Below are positions 43,109 to 52,045 of a stretch of 64,000 bases of DNA, one piece after another. The stretch spans positions 9,504 through 73,503 of the forward strand of contig URSF01000007.1 in the NCBI GenBank assembly GCA_900550445.1, read 5' to 3'. Position 1 is the first letter of the stretch; each line of letters begins with the position of its first letter. The translations under genes and the position numbers were made by a program. The notes beneath the pieces were generated by a model. That model saw only the letters and a program-made list of their open reading frames with translations. It searched no databases and had not been told where the DNA came from. The stretch is from an uncultured Rhodospirillaceae bacterium (GTDB lineage: Bacteria > Pseudomonadota > Alphaproteobacteria > CAAGCB01 > CAG-977).

Positions 43109-44817
43109 GAACCGTCCTCCTGCTTATAAGGGGCGTGATACGGCAGCCAGTTCGGCTTTTCATGGCGCCGCCGGATTAAACCGACCAGATCGGCCACTTC
43201 GCCGCAGGCTTCCTGTTCGCAGGCGGCGGCCGAGGATAATTCCAGCACGCCGGCGCTCAGAGGATCCGTTTTTTTGTTTTGTTTTCTTTCTTCCGCCGTC
43301 ATTAAACGCAGATTGCCGCTGACAATATGCCAACCCGGTCTGCTTAACAGCCCGCTGGTCTGCGTGATCAGAAATTCTGCCGGCCAGCCGGCCCACGCTT
43401 TATCCAGCCCCAGCGAAGAAATATTGACCAGCATATTAACGCGTACCGGTTTTTGCATAATTGCCGCCGCCGTTAACATGGCGGGCAGATTGTCAATCCT
43501 GTCCACGCCGATCATATAGGCCAGCCGACCCAGATAATCCGACTTTGTTAATTCGTTGTAATCCGCCATCATCAATTGATGTTCGCGTAAATCTTCGGAA
43601 CGGCGTGCGTTTTCCCTCAGCCGGGCCAGATTTTGGGTTTTATCCGATACGATTTTCCATTTTTTTCCGGGCCTTCTTTCCAAAACGGCCGCATAAATCA
43701 GCCGGGATTCCGTATCGGCGGTTTCTTCCGAACTTTTTTTGGCGGTTTCGGGCATATCCATGCCGGGAATTCCCTGCGGGACGGTCGTTGCGAAAAATTT
43801 CATCTGCGTCGCCCCATGGCAGAAAATATCGGCAAAACTTTCCGCCGTGCGCAAGATATTGTCGGTAACGGTATTTTCCAAAAACAACTCTTCGTTTTCC
43901 GTTACGGCCGCGATGATAAACGGCGAACACCCCGCCCAGGGAGAATAAAAACCGGTTTTCCGGTTGCGCCGGCTTTTTAAATACCCCAGATAATGAATTT
44001 TCAGTTCGGGATCCGAATCAATCAGGTAACTTAAATTCTGTTCGTTTTTTCCGGCTCCGTACCGGTTCAGCAGGACGACGTTCAGATTTTTCCGCCCGGT
44101 AAAGCGTCCTTCCGTAAAGTAACCGTCCAAAGTTGTTTCCAGATTTCCTTTTTCATTAAAGACGGACACTTCCGCTCTGCCGTAGATCAGGTTTTCCGAA
44201 CAGGAATTACTGCCGACGCTGATGAACCAGTTTTTCATTTTATTTGCGGGTTTGTCGGTTGTATACAAAATGGAACAGCTTTTGTCCTTGGAATATATTC
44301 TGTGTTCCAAAGCCGTTTGGGAATCAATATGGGCGACGATCCTTTGTTTTCCGGCAGGCGGAGCCCATTCTTTGACGGGAAAGCCGTCTTTGGCGCGCGC
44401 GGTGTTGACGGCGGCGGCCTGCAGCTGGCGGATTTTTACTTTTAAGGTCCCTTTTTCCGGTTTCCATTTATCCGTTGCCGAAGCCGATCCCTGATATACC
44501 AGCGTATTGGCGCTGTACCCGTCAATGACGGCCTGCAGAGCGGAAGGACATTCATTGTTTAGTACCAGCGCCACTTTTGCCATTAAAGTGTTCAGCGCTG
44601 TTTCTTCAAAAGCCGTTTCGTCCTGCGCGAAAATTTTCAGACTCAGGATATCTTCGCACCATTTTCCGTCGGCCGCTTCGGCGAAAACTTCCACGCCCGC
44701 CTTGGCGGAATAGGCGATTCTTTTCATTTCGTGCCCCGTCTGTATGTCAAGCGTCTGCGCGCCCGCCGGGGCCGTCAGGAAAAAAAATAAAGCTGCCGTT
44801 TTGAAAAAACTGTTCAT
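43105..44817 (-). CDS. Exported protein of unknown function
   Basis: A 570-aa protein with a signal peptide (T-A-P-A-G-A-Q near 15-21). The mature part has several cysteines (W-C-E-D, N-E-C-P, S-C-S-I) and no catalytic motif I can name. Translationally coupled to the anchored protein downstream. Only its export and its pairing with 42080-43108 are clear. Codon use matches the neighbours. Confidence 0.6.
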   Translation of the reverse strand: MNSFFKTAALFFFLTAPAGAQTLDIQTGHEMKRIAYSAKAGVEVFAEAADGKWCEDILSLKIFAQDETAFEETALNTLMAKVALVLNNECPSALQAVIDGYSANTLVYQGSASATDKWKPEKGTLKVKIRQLQAAAVNTARAKDGFPVKEWAPPAGKQRIVAHIDSQTALEHRIYSKDKSCSILYTTDKPANKMKNWFISVGSNSCSENLIYGRAEVSVFNEKGNLETTLDGYFTEGRFTGRKNLNVVLLNRYGAGKNEQNLSYLIDSDPELKIHYLGYLKSRRNRKTGFYSPWAGCSPFIIAAVTENEELFLENTVTDNILRTAESFADIFCHGATQMKFFATTVPQGIPGMDMPETAKKSSEETADTESRLIYAAVLERRPGKKWKIVSDKTQNLARLRENARRSEDLREHQLMMADYNELTKSDYLGRLAYMIGVDRIDNLPAMLTAAAIMQKPVRVNMLVNISSLGLDKAWAGWPAEFLITQTSGLLSRPGWHIVSGNLRLMTAEERKQNKKTDPLSAGVLELSSAAACEQEACGEVADLVGLIRRRHEKPNWLPYHAPYKQEDGS

Positions 44818-44877
44818 ATCGGCAACTATAAAATATAATTTTGAAAAATTGTAGTCTTAAAACAAAAGGAAGAAAGA

Positions 44878-45879
44878 TTGATTGTTCCTGATAAAAAAAC
44901 GGAAGCCTATTTAAACGAACCCGTTTCTCCGAAAGGTGTGCTGCGGCTGTGCCGGGCAGGCGTTCTGCCTTCTTCGGATTTTCTGCGCGCGGCGGCTTTG
45001 TGCCGTTCCGACAGAAAGTGGGGAAAATTCATTTTGCTGATCCTGCGTTTTCTGACGGGTTTGAGTTTTTTGACGGCAGCTTTTTTTGTTATGGTCGCGA
45101 AATGGAGCTTCTTTTATCAAACGGGAGGCTTTATTCTTTTAGCCGTTTTGTTTGTTCTGTGCGCCTGTGCCCGCAGCCGGTCGGCCGTTGCCGACTATGC
45201 CGGCGCCGCTTTGATCGGCTTGATGATTTTTTTGCCCGGCCTTGTTTTCAGGACAAATTCTTTTTTGTATGAAGAATTTTTCCTGTGGTTTGTTTTGCTG
45301 GCCGTCTGGGCCGTTCCGTCCGGACGCGCCGGTATACGGTTGTCGGTTTTTGTCGTTTTAAATGCGGCGATTTTCCTGTATGGCGTTCAATTCGCTCTGC
45401 CGTCGTTTATTTTCAGTGCGACGACTTTCTTTATTTTGGCGGCGGCGTTTAATTTGTTCTGCTTTGTCTTGCATGGATTTCTACCTTTGCGGCCCTCATG
45501 CCGGAACCGGCCCTGTTTCAGCTTCTTCCCGCTGGCGGGTATGATGTTGTTTTTGTCGGCGGCGGCCGGGGTACAGTGTTTTCCGGTTCGTTCTTTGAAT
45601 CCGGGAGATGTTTCTTTTTTGTTGTGCTGCGTGTGTTCGTGCGTGTGCGGTTATTTATATATTATCCGTATTCCGGATCGGACGGGACGCCGTTTGACGG
45701 GCTTGTTTACCGTGTGTTGGGGAATCATGATGCTGTACCGCCTGCTTTATGCTTTTGATTTTTCTGCCGGGCTTCGACAGGCTTTGTTTTGTGCCGCCGT
45801 TTCCGCGTTGATCGCTGCGGCGCTGATTCTGGAACGCCTGTATGTCGCCCGTGTAAAAGGAGAAAAAGATGCCGTCTGA
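44878..45879 (+). CDS. DUF2157-like membrane protein
   Basis: A 333-aa protein: a soluble N-terminus (1-55) followed by about eight transmembrane helices. The start is TTG with AAGGAAG upstream. The next two genes are DUF4401-like and GDYXXLXY-type, and the three together match a known conserved trio of unknown function. The N-terminal part fits DUF2157. It overlaps the next start by 11 bases. Confidence 0.65.
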   Translation: MIVPDKKTEAYLNEPVSPKGVLRLCRAGVLPSSDFLRAAALCRSDRKWGKFILLILRFLTGLSFLTAAFFVMVAKWSFFYQTGGFILLAVLFVLCACARSRSAVADYAGAALIGLMIFLPGLVFRTNSFLYEEFFLWFVLLAVWAVPSGRAGIRLSVFVVLNAAIFLYGVQFALPSFIFSATTFFILAAAFNLFCFVLHGFLPLRPSCRNRPCFSFFPLAGMMLFLSAAAGVQCFPVRSLNPGDVSFLLCCVCSCVCGYLYIIRIPDRTGRRLTGLFTVCWGIMMLYRLLYAFDFSAGLRQALFCAAVSALIAAALILERLYVARVKGEKDAV

Positions 45880-46903
45880 ATTTTCGCTGCGCCAGGTGCT
45901 GGCCTGTTTAAATATTTCGGTATTTGATCCGCTTGTCGAACCGGCTTTGAAAAAAGCTTGCCGGATTGATGCGGAACAGAAAACGGCGAAAAGAGATCCG
46001 TTTCACAATATTGTTTCTTTGGTTGTCCTGCAGGCGGCGGCATTGATTTGTTTTGCCGGACTGCGCCCGTATGCCGTTCCCGCCGGCGTGTTTTTGGTTC
46101 TTTTCGGCGGAATTGCCGTCGGAAAAACCGTGTCGTCCGCCTGGAAATTTTTCTTTAAGATTTATTTTCTGGCCGGCCTTTTTTTGTTGGCGGAAACGAC
46201 GTTTCATTTTTCTGCTTTCGCCGTGCCGGTAATCCTTTTGTTTTTCCTGCTGCGCGACTCGTTTGGCCCGAAAGGCCGCGAAACAAGGGCTCTGCTGGCT
46301 TTTTGGTTCTTTGTTTCCGTCATGGCGGCGTTCGGAACGAATCAATCCGTGTCGTTGTTTTTGTTAACGGGCTTTTTTTCTCTGGTCGGCGTGACAGGAT
46401 TGTTGTTTCCTTTAAAAAACCTGTACTGGCGCGAACCGTCAATTATTTTCGCCGTTTTACCGCTTTTTCTGGTTTTGGGATATGAAACCGCCGTGCTGAC
46501 GGGGGCGGTCTTTCCCGTTGATCAAAGCGGCTCGGTGCTGGCCGTAACGTTTGCGGCGCAGGTTTTGATGCTGATCTTTTGCCTGCGCAGAGATTTGGAA
46601 ACAGGTGAAATCGTTTTGTCCTGTCTGGTCGCGGCGGGGGTGTTTCTGTGTGCTTTGCTGTTGTCCGGCGGGTTGGCGGGATCGGCGGTTTTGTTTCTGA
46701 CGGCCTTTTTCACGGACGCCCGCGTTATGGGGCGGATCGCGGCGGTTTTGTTTTCCTGCTTTTTGATAGTTTTCTTTTTGTCATTGCCGATTTCTTTGTT
46801 TACGGCCGGGCTGGTCGCAGCTCTTTCCGGTATTGTTTTCGGCTTGTTTTACCTGCGTTTGAAACGCTTTGCTCTGCCGGAGAAAACAAAATGCGCCGTT
46901 TAA
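45869..46903 (+). CDS. DUF4401-like membrane protein
   Basis: A 344-aa protein with a short soluble N-terminus and about ten helices. Length and placement between a DUF2157-like and a GDYXXLXY protein support the family. It overlaps both neighbours (45869-45879 and 46891-46903). The function of the family is unknown. Confidence 0.65.
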   Translation: MPSEFSLRQVLACLNISVFDPLVEPALKKACRIDAEQKTAKRDPFHNIVSLVVLQAAALICFAGLRPYAVPAGVFLVLFGGIAVGKTVSSAWKFFFKIYFLAGLFLLAETTFHFSAFAVPVILLFFLLRDSFGPKGRETRALLAFWFFVSVMAAFGTNQSVSLFLLTGFFSLVGVTGLLFPLKNLYWREPSIIFAVLPLFLVLGYETAVLTGAVFPVDQSGSVLAVTFAAQVLMLIFCLRRDLETGEIVLSCLVAAGVFLCALLLSGGLAGSAVLFLTAFFTDARVMGRIAAVLFSCFLIVFFLSLPISLFTAGLVAALSGIVFGLFYLRLKRFALPEKTKCAV

Positions 46904-47424
46904 TCGCTTTTTTCTGCCCTTTGTTGATTCTGATTGTTCTGGCCGGACGTTGTTTTACGGGAACTTTAACCGTCCGGTCCGGTGTCCGGCTGCTACTGCC
47001 GGCGTCCGTCCGGGAAACGGGAAGGGATTCTTTTTCTGATTTCGCGCGCCTGCGCTATTATAATTTCATTCCGGTCCCCAGCCTTTCCGACGAGAGGGGA
47101 ACCATTGTTGTCGAACGTTTGGACGACGGACGGGCAAGGTTTGTTTCCGCCCTTTTTGACCGGCCTTTAAGGCCGCGGGAACTGCTGTTGAAATACGTTA
47201 TTGCGCCTTCGCCGCCGTTTGGCGCGAAAACGCAAGGGCCGGATATACGCTTTTCTTCCGACTTGCTTCGTTTTTCAGAAACAAAAGCTTTTCGTCCTTC
47301 TGCCGTCCGCTATGCCGTTGTCAGCGTCAATAACGCCGGAACCGCCGTTTTGACAGGCCTGGCGGACAACAACGGCGTTTTGCTGGTCAAGGGTTTGATT
47401 CCTGCAGTTTCTCACACGCCTTGA
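46891..47424 (+). CDS. GDYXXLXY-type membrane-anchored protein
   Basis: A 177-aa protein with an N-terminal helix (about 4-22). The motif S-D-F-A-R-L-R-Y at 49-56 is a variant of the family signature G-D-Y-x-x-L-x-Y. It is third in a translationally coupled trio. Its 3' end overlaps the converging GT-C-like gene by 38 bases. Role unknown. Confidence 0.72.
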   Translation: MRRLIAFFCPLLILIVLAGRCFTGTLTVRSGVRLLLPASVRETGRDSFSDFARLRYYNFIPVPSLSDERGTIVVERLDDGRARFVSALFDRPLRPRELLLKYVIAPSPPFGAKTQGPDIRFSSDLLRFSETKAFRPSAVRYAVVSVNNAGTAVLTGLADNNGVLLVKGLIPAVSHTP

Positions 47425-49213
47425 AATCGACATGAAAGATAATATACTTTTGCTGGACGTTTGAAGGCAGATCACGGATTTGCTTTAAAAAGCACGGCTC
47501 ATATTTTTGAGTTAAAAGCTTTCCGACAAAAGTTAACGGATTAAAAACCAGCTTTTCTTTCAGCTGCTGCGGCAGGTAATAATAAGGATTGTCCAGCAGA
47601 ATGGTTTTAACCTGATGTTTTTTCAATAATTTTTGCACTTCAATCGGATCTGTGCCGTACAGGATATTATAAGTGTCGCTAATCCCTTCCGCATTGGAAT
47701 GATAAGGCGACCCGATCACGGGAATCCCTGCGCCCCATGCCGTTTCCGGCCCGCGAGAAGAAGAAGTCAGAATACTTCCCTTTTCTTTGGAAATATAGGG
47801 CAGATATTCTTCCGGTCTTGTTATGGTCATTTGAGATCCGTTTTGGATATCGTAAGATACCGCGGTTAAATATAAAAAACTGCATAACAGATAGAATATT
47901 GCGGGAATGACCAAAAATATGCGGACGCGTTGTTTTTGCAAGAAAGCGACTTTATCGTAAAAAACGTTTAAAGCCGCGACTGTCATCAGCGCGGCAAAAA
48001 CCGAAACCGTTCGTCCGAAACGGCGGCTGAGCAGCGTCATGAACGCGAAAAACAGAACCGGCGCGCCGACGGTCATGATCAGTTTTTTATACCGCGGCGA
48101 GGCAAACGGAAAAGCCGCCAGCCCCAGCACGCAGGCCAGTAAAGGAAGGCCGTCAAATTTGGCAATGGCGCTGTTTGATAAAAAAGCAGGCTGCAGCTCT
48201 GTAATATGTTTTGCCCATATTTCATAAAGTTCCGGCGGAATCGGCGAACCGAACACTTTTCCGGCGCCGAATAAGAATAACGCGAACCCCAAAGAAAACA
48301 GGGACAGCAAAGAAATGGTCAGAAACCGGCCGATAAAGGAGGAAATAAATTTTTCTTTTTCTAATAATTCTTCCATATAAAAAGAAAGAGCCATCAATCC
48401 CGAAATAACTACCAGCAGTACGGATAACCGGCCGTTGTCGGGAAACAATATTCCCTGCATCGGCGGATTAACGATCAGACAAACGGCGGAAGTCAGGAAA
48501 AAATATTGGCAAAAGATTCGGATCTGCCTCATATTTTGATATTTAAACAGCCAGCTTAAAACCATTCCCGCCGTAGTTGCTACGGCGGCCAGAAACCCTT
48601 CCGGCGTCGCCCATACGGATAATCCGGCGAATATTCCCGCCGTTTTAAAAAAAGCGGAACGCCCTGTTTTAAAACCGTGCATCAAGCCGCCGAGGGTAAT
48701 AATAATCAGCAGGTTCAATAAAACGTGATGATCCGCGCGCCCCGCCGTGAATAACGACAGGATCGGAAACTGGCAGAAATAAAGCGTCATGGCCAAGATC
48801 CGCAGAGCCGGACCGAAAAAAGCCTTTCCCGCCCAGATTAATCCGGCGGCAGATAATCCCGCGATCAAAGGCTGGTATAAAAAACACCCGTAAAAGACGG
48901 CCTGTTTGACGTCCGTAAAAGGCAGAAACGGCAGACTGGCCGCGAACAAAAACATGTCAGTAATCCGTGTGAAATGCAACATCTGTCCGAAAGGCCAGTT
49001 ATCATGCATATACATTGTTTCCGCCCACGATCCCGACGAAATGAAATCCGCCAGACGCAAAGCGTGCGTGAAGTTATCCGTTTCCGATAATGTTGCCTGT
49101 GACTGACAGATCAGGTAAACCTGCCATATTAAAACGAAACAAAAGGCGAAAACATATTCGTGCCGAAGATAAAGTTCAGAAAACTTTTTAGTCGAAAAGT
49201 TCTTAAAAATCAA
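47387..49213 (-). CDS. GT-C-like polytopic glycosyltransferase/oligosaccharyltransferase-type protein
   Basis: A 608-aa protein with about 12 helices and a soluble C-terminal part (about 460-608). The first loop has E-T-D-N near 44-47 and an R-I-T-D turn near 82-85. A D-H-H motif lies near 160, and these are the metal and lipid-carrier positions of GT-C/STT3-like enzymes. A role in transferring sugar from a polyprenyl carrier is inferred; no acceptor is indicated. It overlaps tdk by 11 bases. Confidence 0.6.
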   Translation of the reverse strand: MIFKNFSTKKFSELYLRHEYVFAFCFVLIWQVYLICQSQATLSETDNFTHALRLADFISSGSWAETMYMHDNWPFGQMLHFTRITDMFLFAASLPFLPFTDVKQAVFYGCFLYQPLIAGLSAAGLIWAGKAFFGPALRILAMTLYFCQFPILSLFTAGRADHHVLLNLLIIITLGGLMHGFKTGRSAFFKTAGIFAGLSVWATPEGFLAAVATTAGMVLSWLFKYQNMRQIRIFCQYFFLTSAVCLIVNPPMQGILFPDNGRLSVLLVVISGLMALSFYMEELLEKEKFISSFIGRFLTISLLSLFSLGFALFLFGAGKVFGSPIPPELYEIWAKHITELQPAFLSNSAIAKFDGLPLLACVLGLAAFPFASPRYKKLIMTVGAPVLFFAFMTLLSRRFGRTVSVFAALMTVAALNVFYDKVAFLQKQRVRIFLVIPAIFYLLCSFLYLTAVSYDIQNGSQMTITRPEEYLPYISKEKGSILTSSSRGPETAWGAGIPVIGSPYHSNAEGISDTYNILYGTDPIEVQKLLKKHQVKTILLDNPYYYLPQQLKEKLVFNPLTFVGKLLTQKYEPCFLKQIRDLPSNVQQKYIIFHVDFKACEKLQESNP

Positions 49214-49820
49214 AGAGATCTCCTTGCCTTAAATCAATATTGCCTTCCGTTTCCCGCGGTTCGTAAACGGAACTGAACGGATAATGCCGGGCGCATCTGG
49301 GTTCGTAAATATCCGCGGCGCCAAGCTCTATATCCGAATTTGACCCGCCGCGTTTGTATGTAAAGATCGCTGGTTCGTTACAGACGGCGCATCTGGCCTG
49401 CAAAGCGGTATAGCGGTCGGCAATCGTTTTTAATTTTGAAATAATTTCAAACTGTTCGCCTTTCCAATTCATGTCCAGTCCGCAGCAAACGACATTCAGC
49501 CCTCTGTTCATCAGCGTGCTGATACAGGCGATAACGTCGCCGCCGAAATAAGGTTCCGTAAAAAACTGGATTTCATCAAAAAAAACGGCTTGCGCTTTTT
49601 CCACGGCGTCGGATTCCAGAATTTCGCTGGTGTTTGTCAGATTGAACGCTTCGGCCGCCACGCCGTCATGCGTTTTGATTTCGCAAATACCGTACCGGGT
49701 GTCAAACGACGGTTTGATCAAGATCATTTCTCCGTCAAAAGAACGTGCTTTTTTCAGTAAAGCGGACGTTTTTCCTGCAAACATGGGGCCGGCGATGACT
49801 TCCAGAGTTCCTTTTGGCAT
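49203..49820 (-). CDS. tdk: Thymidine kinase
   Basis: A 205-aa type II thymidine kinase for salvage of thymidine. Walker A G-P-M-F-A-G-K-T lies at 11-18, the F-F-D-E-I-Q-F-F segment near 85 holds the base glutamate, and zinc cysteines lie in C-A-V-C near 142-145 and near the end. Complete. It leads the unit with the GT-C-like gene. Confidence 0.94.
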   Translation of the reverse strand: MPKGTLEVIAGPMFAGKTSALLKKARSFDGEMILIKPSFDTRYGICEIKTHDGVAAEAFNLTNTSEILESDAVEKAQAVFFDEIQFFTEPYFGGDVIACISTLMNRGLNVVCCGLDMNWKGEQFEIISKLKTIADRYTALQARCAVCNEPAIFTYKRGGSNSDIELGAADIYEPRCARHYPFSSVYEPRETEGNIDLRQGDLFDF

Positions 49821-49962
49821 TTTTACTGTCCCGAAATTAATAACGACGCGGTTTTATGTAGATTTGCCCGTATCTTTCTCCGGTGTCCAGTAAAAAAGAA
49901 AAACCGGAAGATTTCTCTTATTTTCAGACGGGGATAAAAAGTTAATCCGAAACGGAAATATT

Positions 49963-49991
49963 TTGAAAAATTCTTTTGTTCATTATATAAA
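49963..49991 (+). promoter_or_regulatory. Promoter of the oad operon
   Basis: TTGAAA (49963-49968), a 17-base spacer and TATAAA (49986-49991), 42 bases before the oadG start. A good sigma-70-type match. Confidence 0.65.
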
Positions 49992-50033
49992 GTAAAAAAT
50001 AAGGGGTAGTTGTAATTTAAAACAGAGGTTTGC

Positions 50034-50231
50034 ATGTTTGTGGAAGGATTGGAATTAACGCTGATCGGCATGTCTGGCGTTTTTTTATTTCTGCTGCTGT
50101 TAATTGCATCAATGTATGCGCAGGCGGCGATTTTTCAATATCTGGGCATATCGGACGAAACCGAAAAAACAACCGGCGGGGACGAAGCTCTGGTTGCGGC
50201 GGCAATCGCGGTCAAACTGAAAAACGGCTAA
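50034..50231 (+). CDS. oadG: Oxaloacetate decarboxylase gamma chain
   Basis: A 65-aa protein with one N-terminal membrane helix (about 8-30) and a short acidic, alanine-rich tail ending in a helix (A-L-V-A-A-A-I-A-V), as in OadG. It anchors the alpha subunit to the beta subunit. An AGAGG site precedes it. oadA starts 12 bases on. Confidence 0.85.
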   Translation: MFVEGLELTLIGMSGVFLFLLLLIASMYAQAAIFQYLGISDETEKTTGGDEALVAAAIAVKLKNG

Positions 50232-50243
50232 ACGGTAAGGTGA

Positions 50244-52028
50244 ATGGAAATGGCTAAAAAAGTTGTAAATTTTATGTGTACGGCTTTTCGCGACGGATTT
50301 CAGTCCGTCTTCGGAATGCGTGTTCTTCCCAAAGATTATTTTCCGGCAATTGAAATGGCGCGCGACGCAGGTATCCGGTATTTTGAAGCCGGGGGCGGCG
50401 CGGCTTTCCAGTCAGCCTTTTTTTACTGTAACGAAAACGCTTTCGACGTGATGGATAAATTCCGCGAAGTGGCCGGCCCGGACGCCAATCTGCAGACGCT
50501 GGCCCGCGGCATTAACGTGGTCGGGCTGGATTCCATGTCCACGGATCTGATCAAACTGCATGCTAAATTGTTTAAAAAGCACGGCATGACGACGATTCGC
50601 AACTTTGACGCGCTGAACGATCCGAACAATCTGATTGTTTCCGGCCAGGCGATTAAGGACGCCGGATTGCAGCATCAGATGACGATTACGATTATGTCTT
50701 TGCCTCCCGGCTGCGAAGGCGCTCATGATCCTGATTTTTATGAACAGCGTCTGCGCGCGGTCTTGGACGCGGGCGTCCCGTTTGATTCTTTGTGCCTGAA
50801 GGACGCTTCGGGAACCTGCACGCCGGCGATTGTGCATGAAACGATTAAACGCATGCGCAAACTGACGGATAAACCGATTTCTTTCCATACGCATGAAACG
50901 GCGGGAACGTCCGTTCTGTGCTGCATGTCGGCGATCGAAGCCGGCGCGGACACGGTCGATTTGTCTTTGGCGCCCGTTTCCGGCGGCACTTGTTCGCCCG
51001 ACGTTTTAACGATGTGGCACGCTTTGCGCGGAACGGATTACGTTTTGGACGTTGATCCGCAGAAGATTCTGGAAACCGAAGAATTTTTGAAAAACGCTTT
51101 AAGCGATTATCTGCTGCCGCCCGAAGCAACAAAAGTGGAACCGCGCGTTCCCTGGTCTCCGCTGCCCGGCGGCGCTTTGACGGCAAATACGCAGATGTTG
51201 CGCGACAACGGCATTATGGACAAGTTCCCCGAAATCGTCAAAGCGATGGAGGAAGTTGTGCGCAAGGGCGGTTACGGCACGTCCGTTACGCCGGTATCTC
51301 AGTTCTATTTCCAGCAGGCGTTTAACAACGTCATGCAGGGGCCCTGGAAAAAAATCGCGGAAGGATACGGCAAAATGGTTTTGGGGTATTTCGGCCGCAC
51401 GCCGCATGAACCTGATCCCGAAGTCGTTAAAATCGCTTCCGAACAGCTGGGGCTGGAACCGACAAAAGAATCGCCTTTGGCAATTAACGACCGCAATCCG
51501 AAAAAACAGATTGCGTGGTTCCGCGATATGTTAAAAGAAAACAATCTGCCCGAAACCGATGAAAATATCTTTATTGCCGCGGCATGCGGAGATAAAGGCA
51601 TCGCTTTCCTGAAAGGCGAAGGCAAAATCGGCGTCCGTTACAAAGAAAAACCCCGCGCGACGTCCGGTGATTTCGATGTCACCGTAGACGGCAAAAACTA
51701 CAAGGCTTCTTTGAACGGCGATACGGTCGTCGTGAACGGCAAAGCGTTTAACATTACCGTCGGCGCATCTGGGAAAACGGCGGCGAAGCCTGTTGCGGCT
51801 TCTGCCGGCGGAGCGGAAACGGAAATTACTTCGCCCGTTCCGGGAACGGTGATCAAAATGCTGGTCAATGAAGGCGATCATGTCGCAAAAGCCCAGCCGA
51901 TCGCTATTCTGGAAGTCATGAAAATGGAAAACCCCGTGCCTTCGCCGGCTGACGGCGTTGTCGGAAAAATCGCGGTGCATCAGGGAGACCAGGTTGTCAC
52001 CGGCCAGCTTTTGATGACACTGAAATAA
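50244..52028 (+). CDS. oadA: Oxaloacetate decarboxylase alpha chain (biotin carrier)
   Basis: A 594-aa subunit: carboxyltransferase barrel (about 5-270; R-D-G-F-Q-S near the start), conserved linker domain, and C-terminal biotinyl domain. The biotin lysine K560 lies in V-M-K-M-E, 35 residues from the end as usual. It moves CO2 from oxaloacetate to biotin. An ATG at 50250 is an alternative start with better spacing from AAGGTG. A run of 12 G lies right after the stop. It works with OadB and OadG as a primary Na+ pump. Confidence 0.93.
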   Translation: MEMAKKVVNFMCTAFRDGFQSVFGMRVLPKDYFPAIEMARDAGIRYFEAGGGAAFQSAFFYCNENAFDVMDKFREVAGPDANLQTLARGINVVGLDSMSTDLIKLHAKLFKKHGMTTIRNFDALNDPNNLIVSGQAIKDAGLQHQMTITIMSLPPGCEGAHDPDFYEQRLRAVLDAGVPFDSLCLKDASGTCTPAIVHETIKRMRKLTDKPISFHTHETAGTSVLCCMSAIEAGADTVDLSLAPVSGGTCSPDVLTMWHALRGTDYVLDVDPQKILETEEFLKNALSDYLLPPEATKVEPRVPWSPLPGGALTANTQMLRDNGIMDKFPEIVKAMEEVVRKGGYGTSVTPVSQFYFQQAFNNVMQGPWKKIAEGYGKMVLGYFGRTPHEPDPEVVKIASEQLGLEPTKESPLAINDRNPKKQIAWFRDMLKENNLPETDENIFIAAACGDKGIAFLKGEGKIGVRYKEKPRATSGDFDVTVDGKNYKASLNGDTVVVNGKAFNITVGASGKTAAKPVAASAGGAETEITSPVPGTVIKMLVNEGDHVAKAQPIAILEVMKMENPVPSPADGVVGKIAVHQGDQVVTGQLLMTLK

Positions 52029-52029
52029 A

Positions 52030-52041
52030 GGGGGGGGGGGG
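52030..52041 (+). repeat. G12 homopolymer before oadB
   Basis: Twelve G lie between the oadA stop and the oadB ATG (52046), at the position of the Shine-Dalgarno sequence. Long G runs are prone to slippage, so length may vary between cells or assemblies. Confidence 0.9.
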
Positions 52042-52045
52042 CCAG

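Noticed and set aside
49821..50033. Riboswitch upstream of oadG
   Set aside because: No conserved riboswitch core was recognised; only a promoter and ordinary leader are visible.
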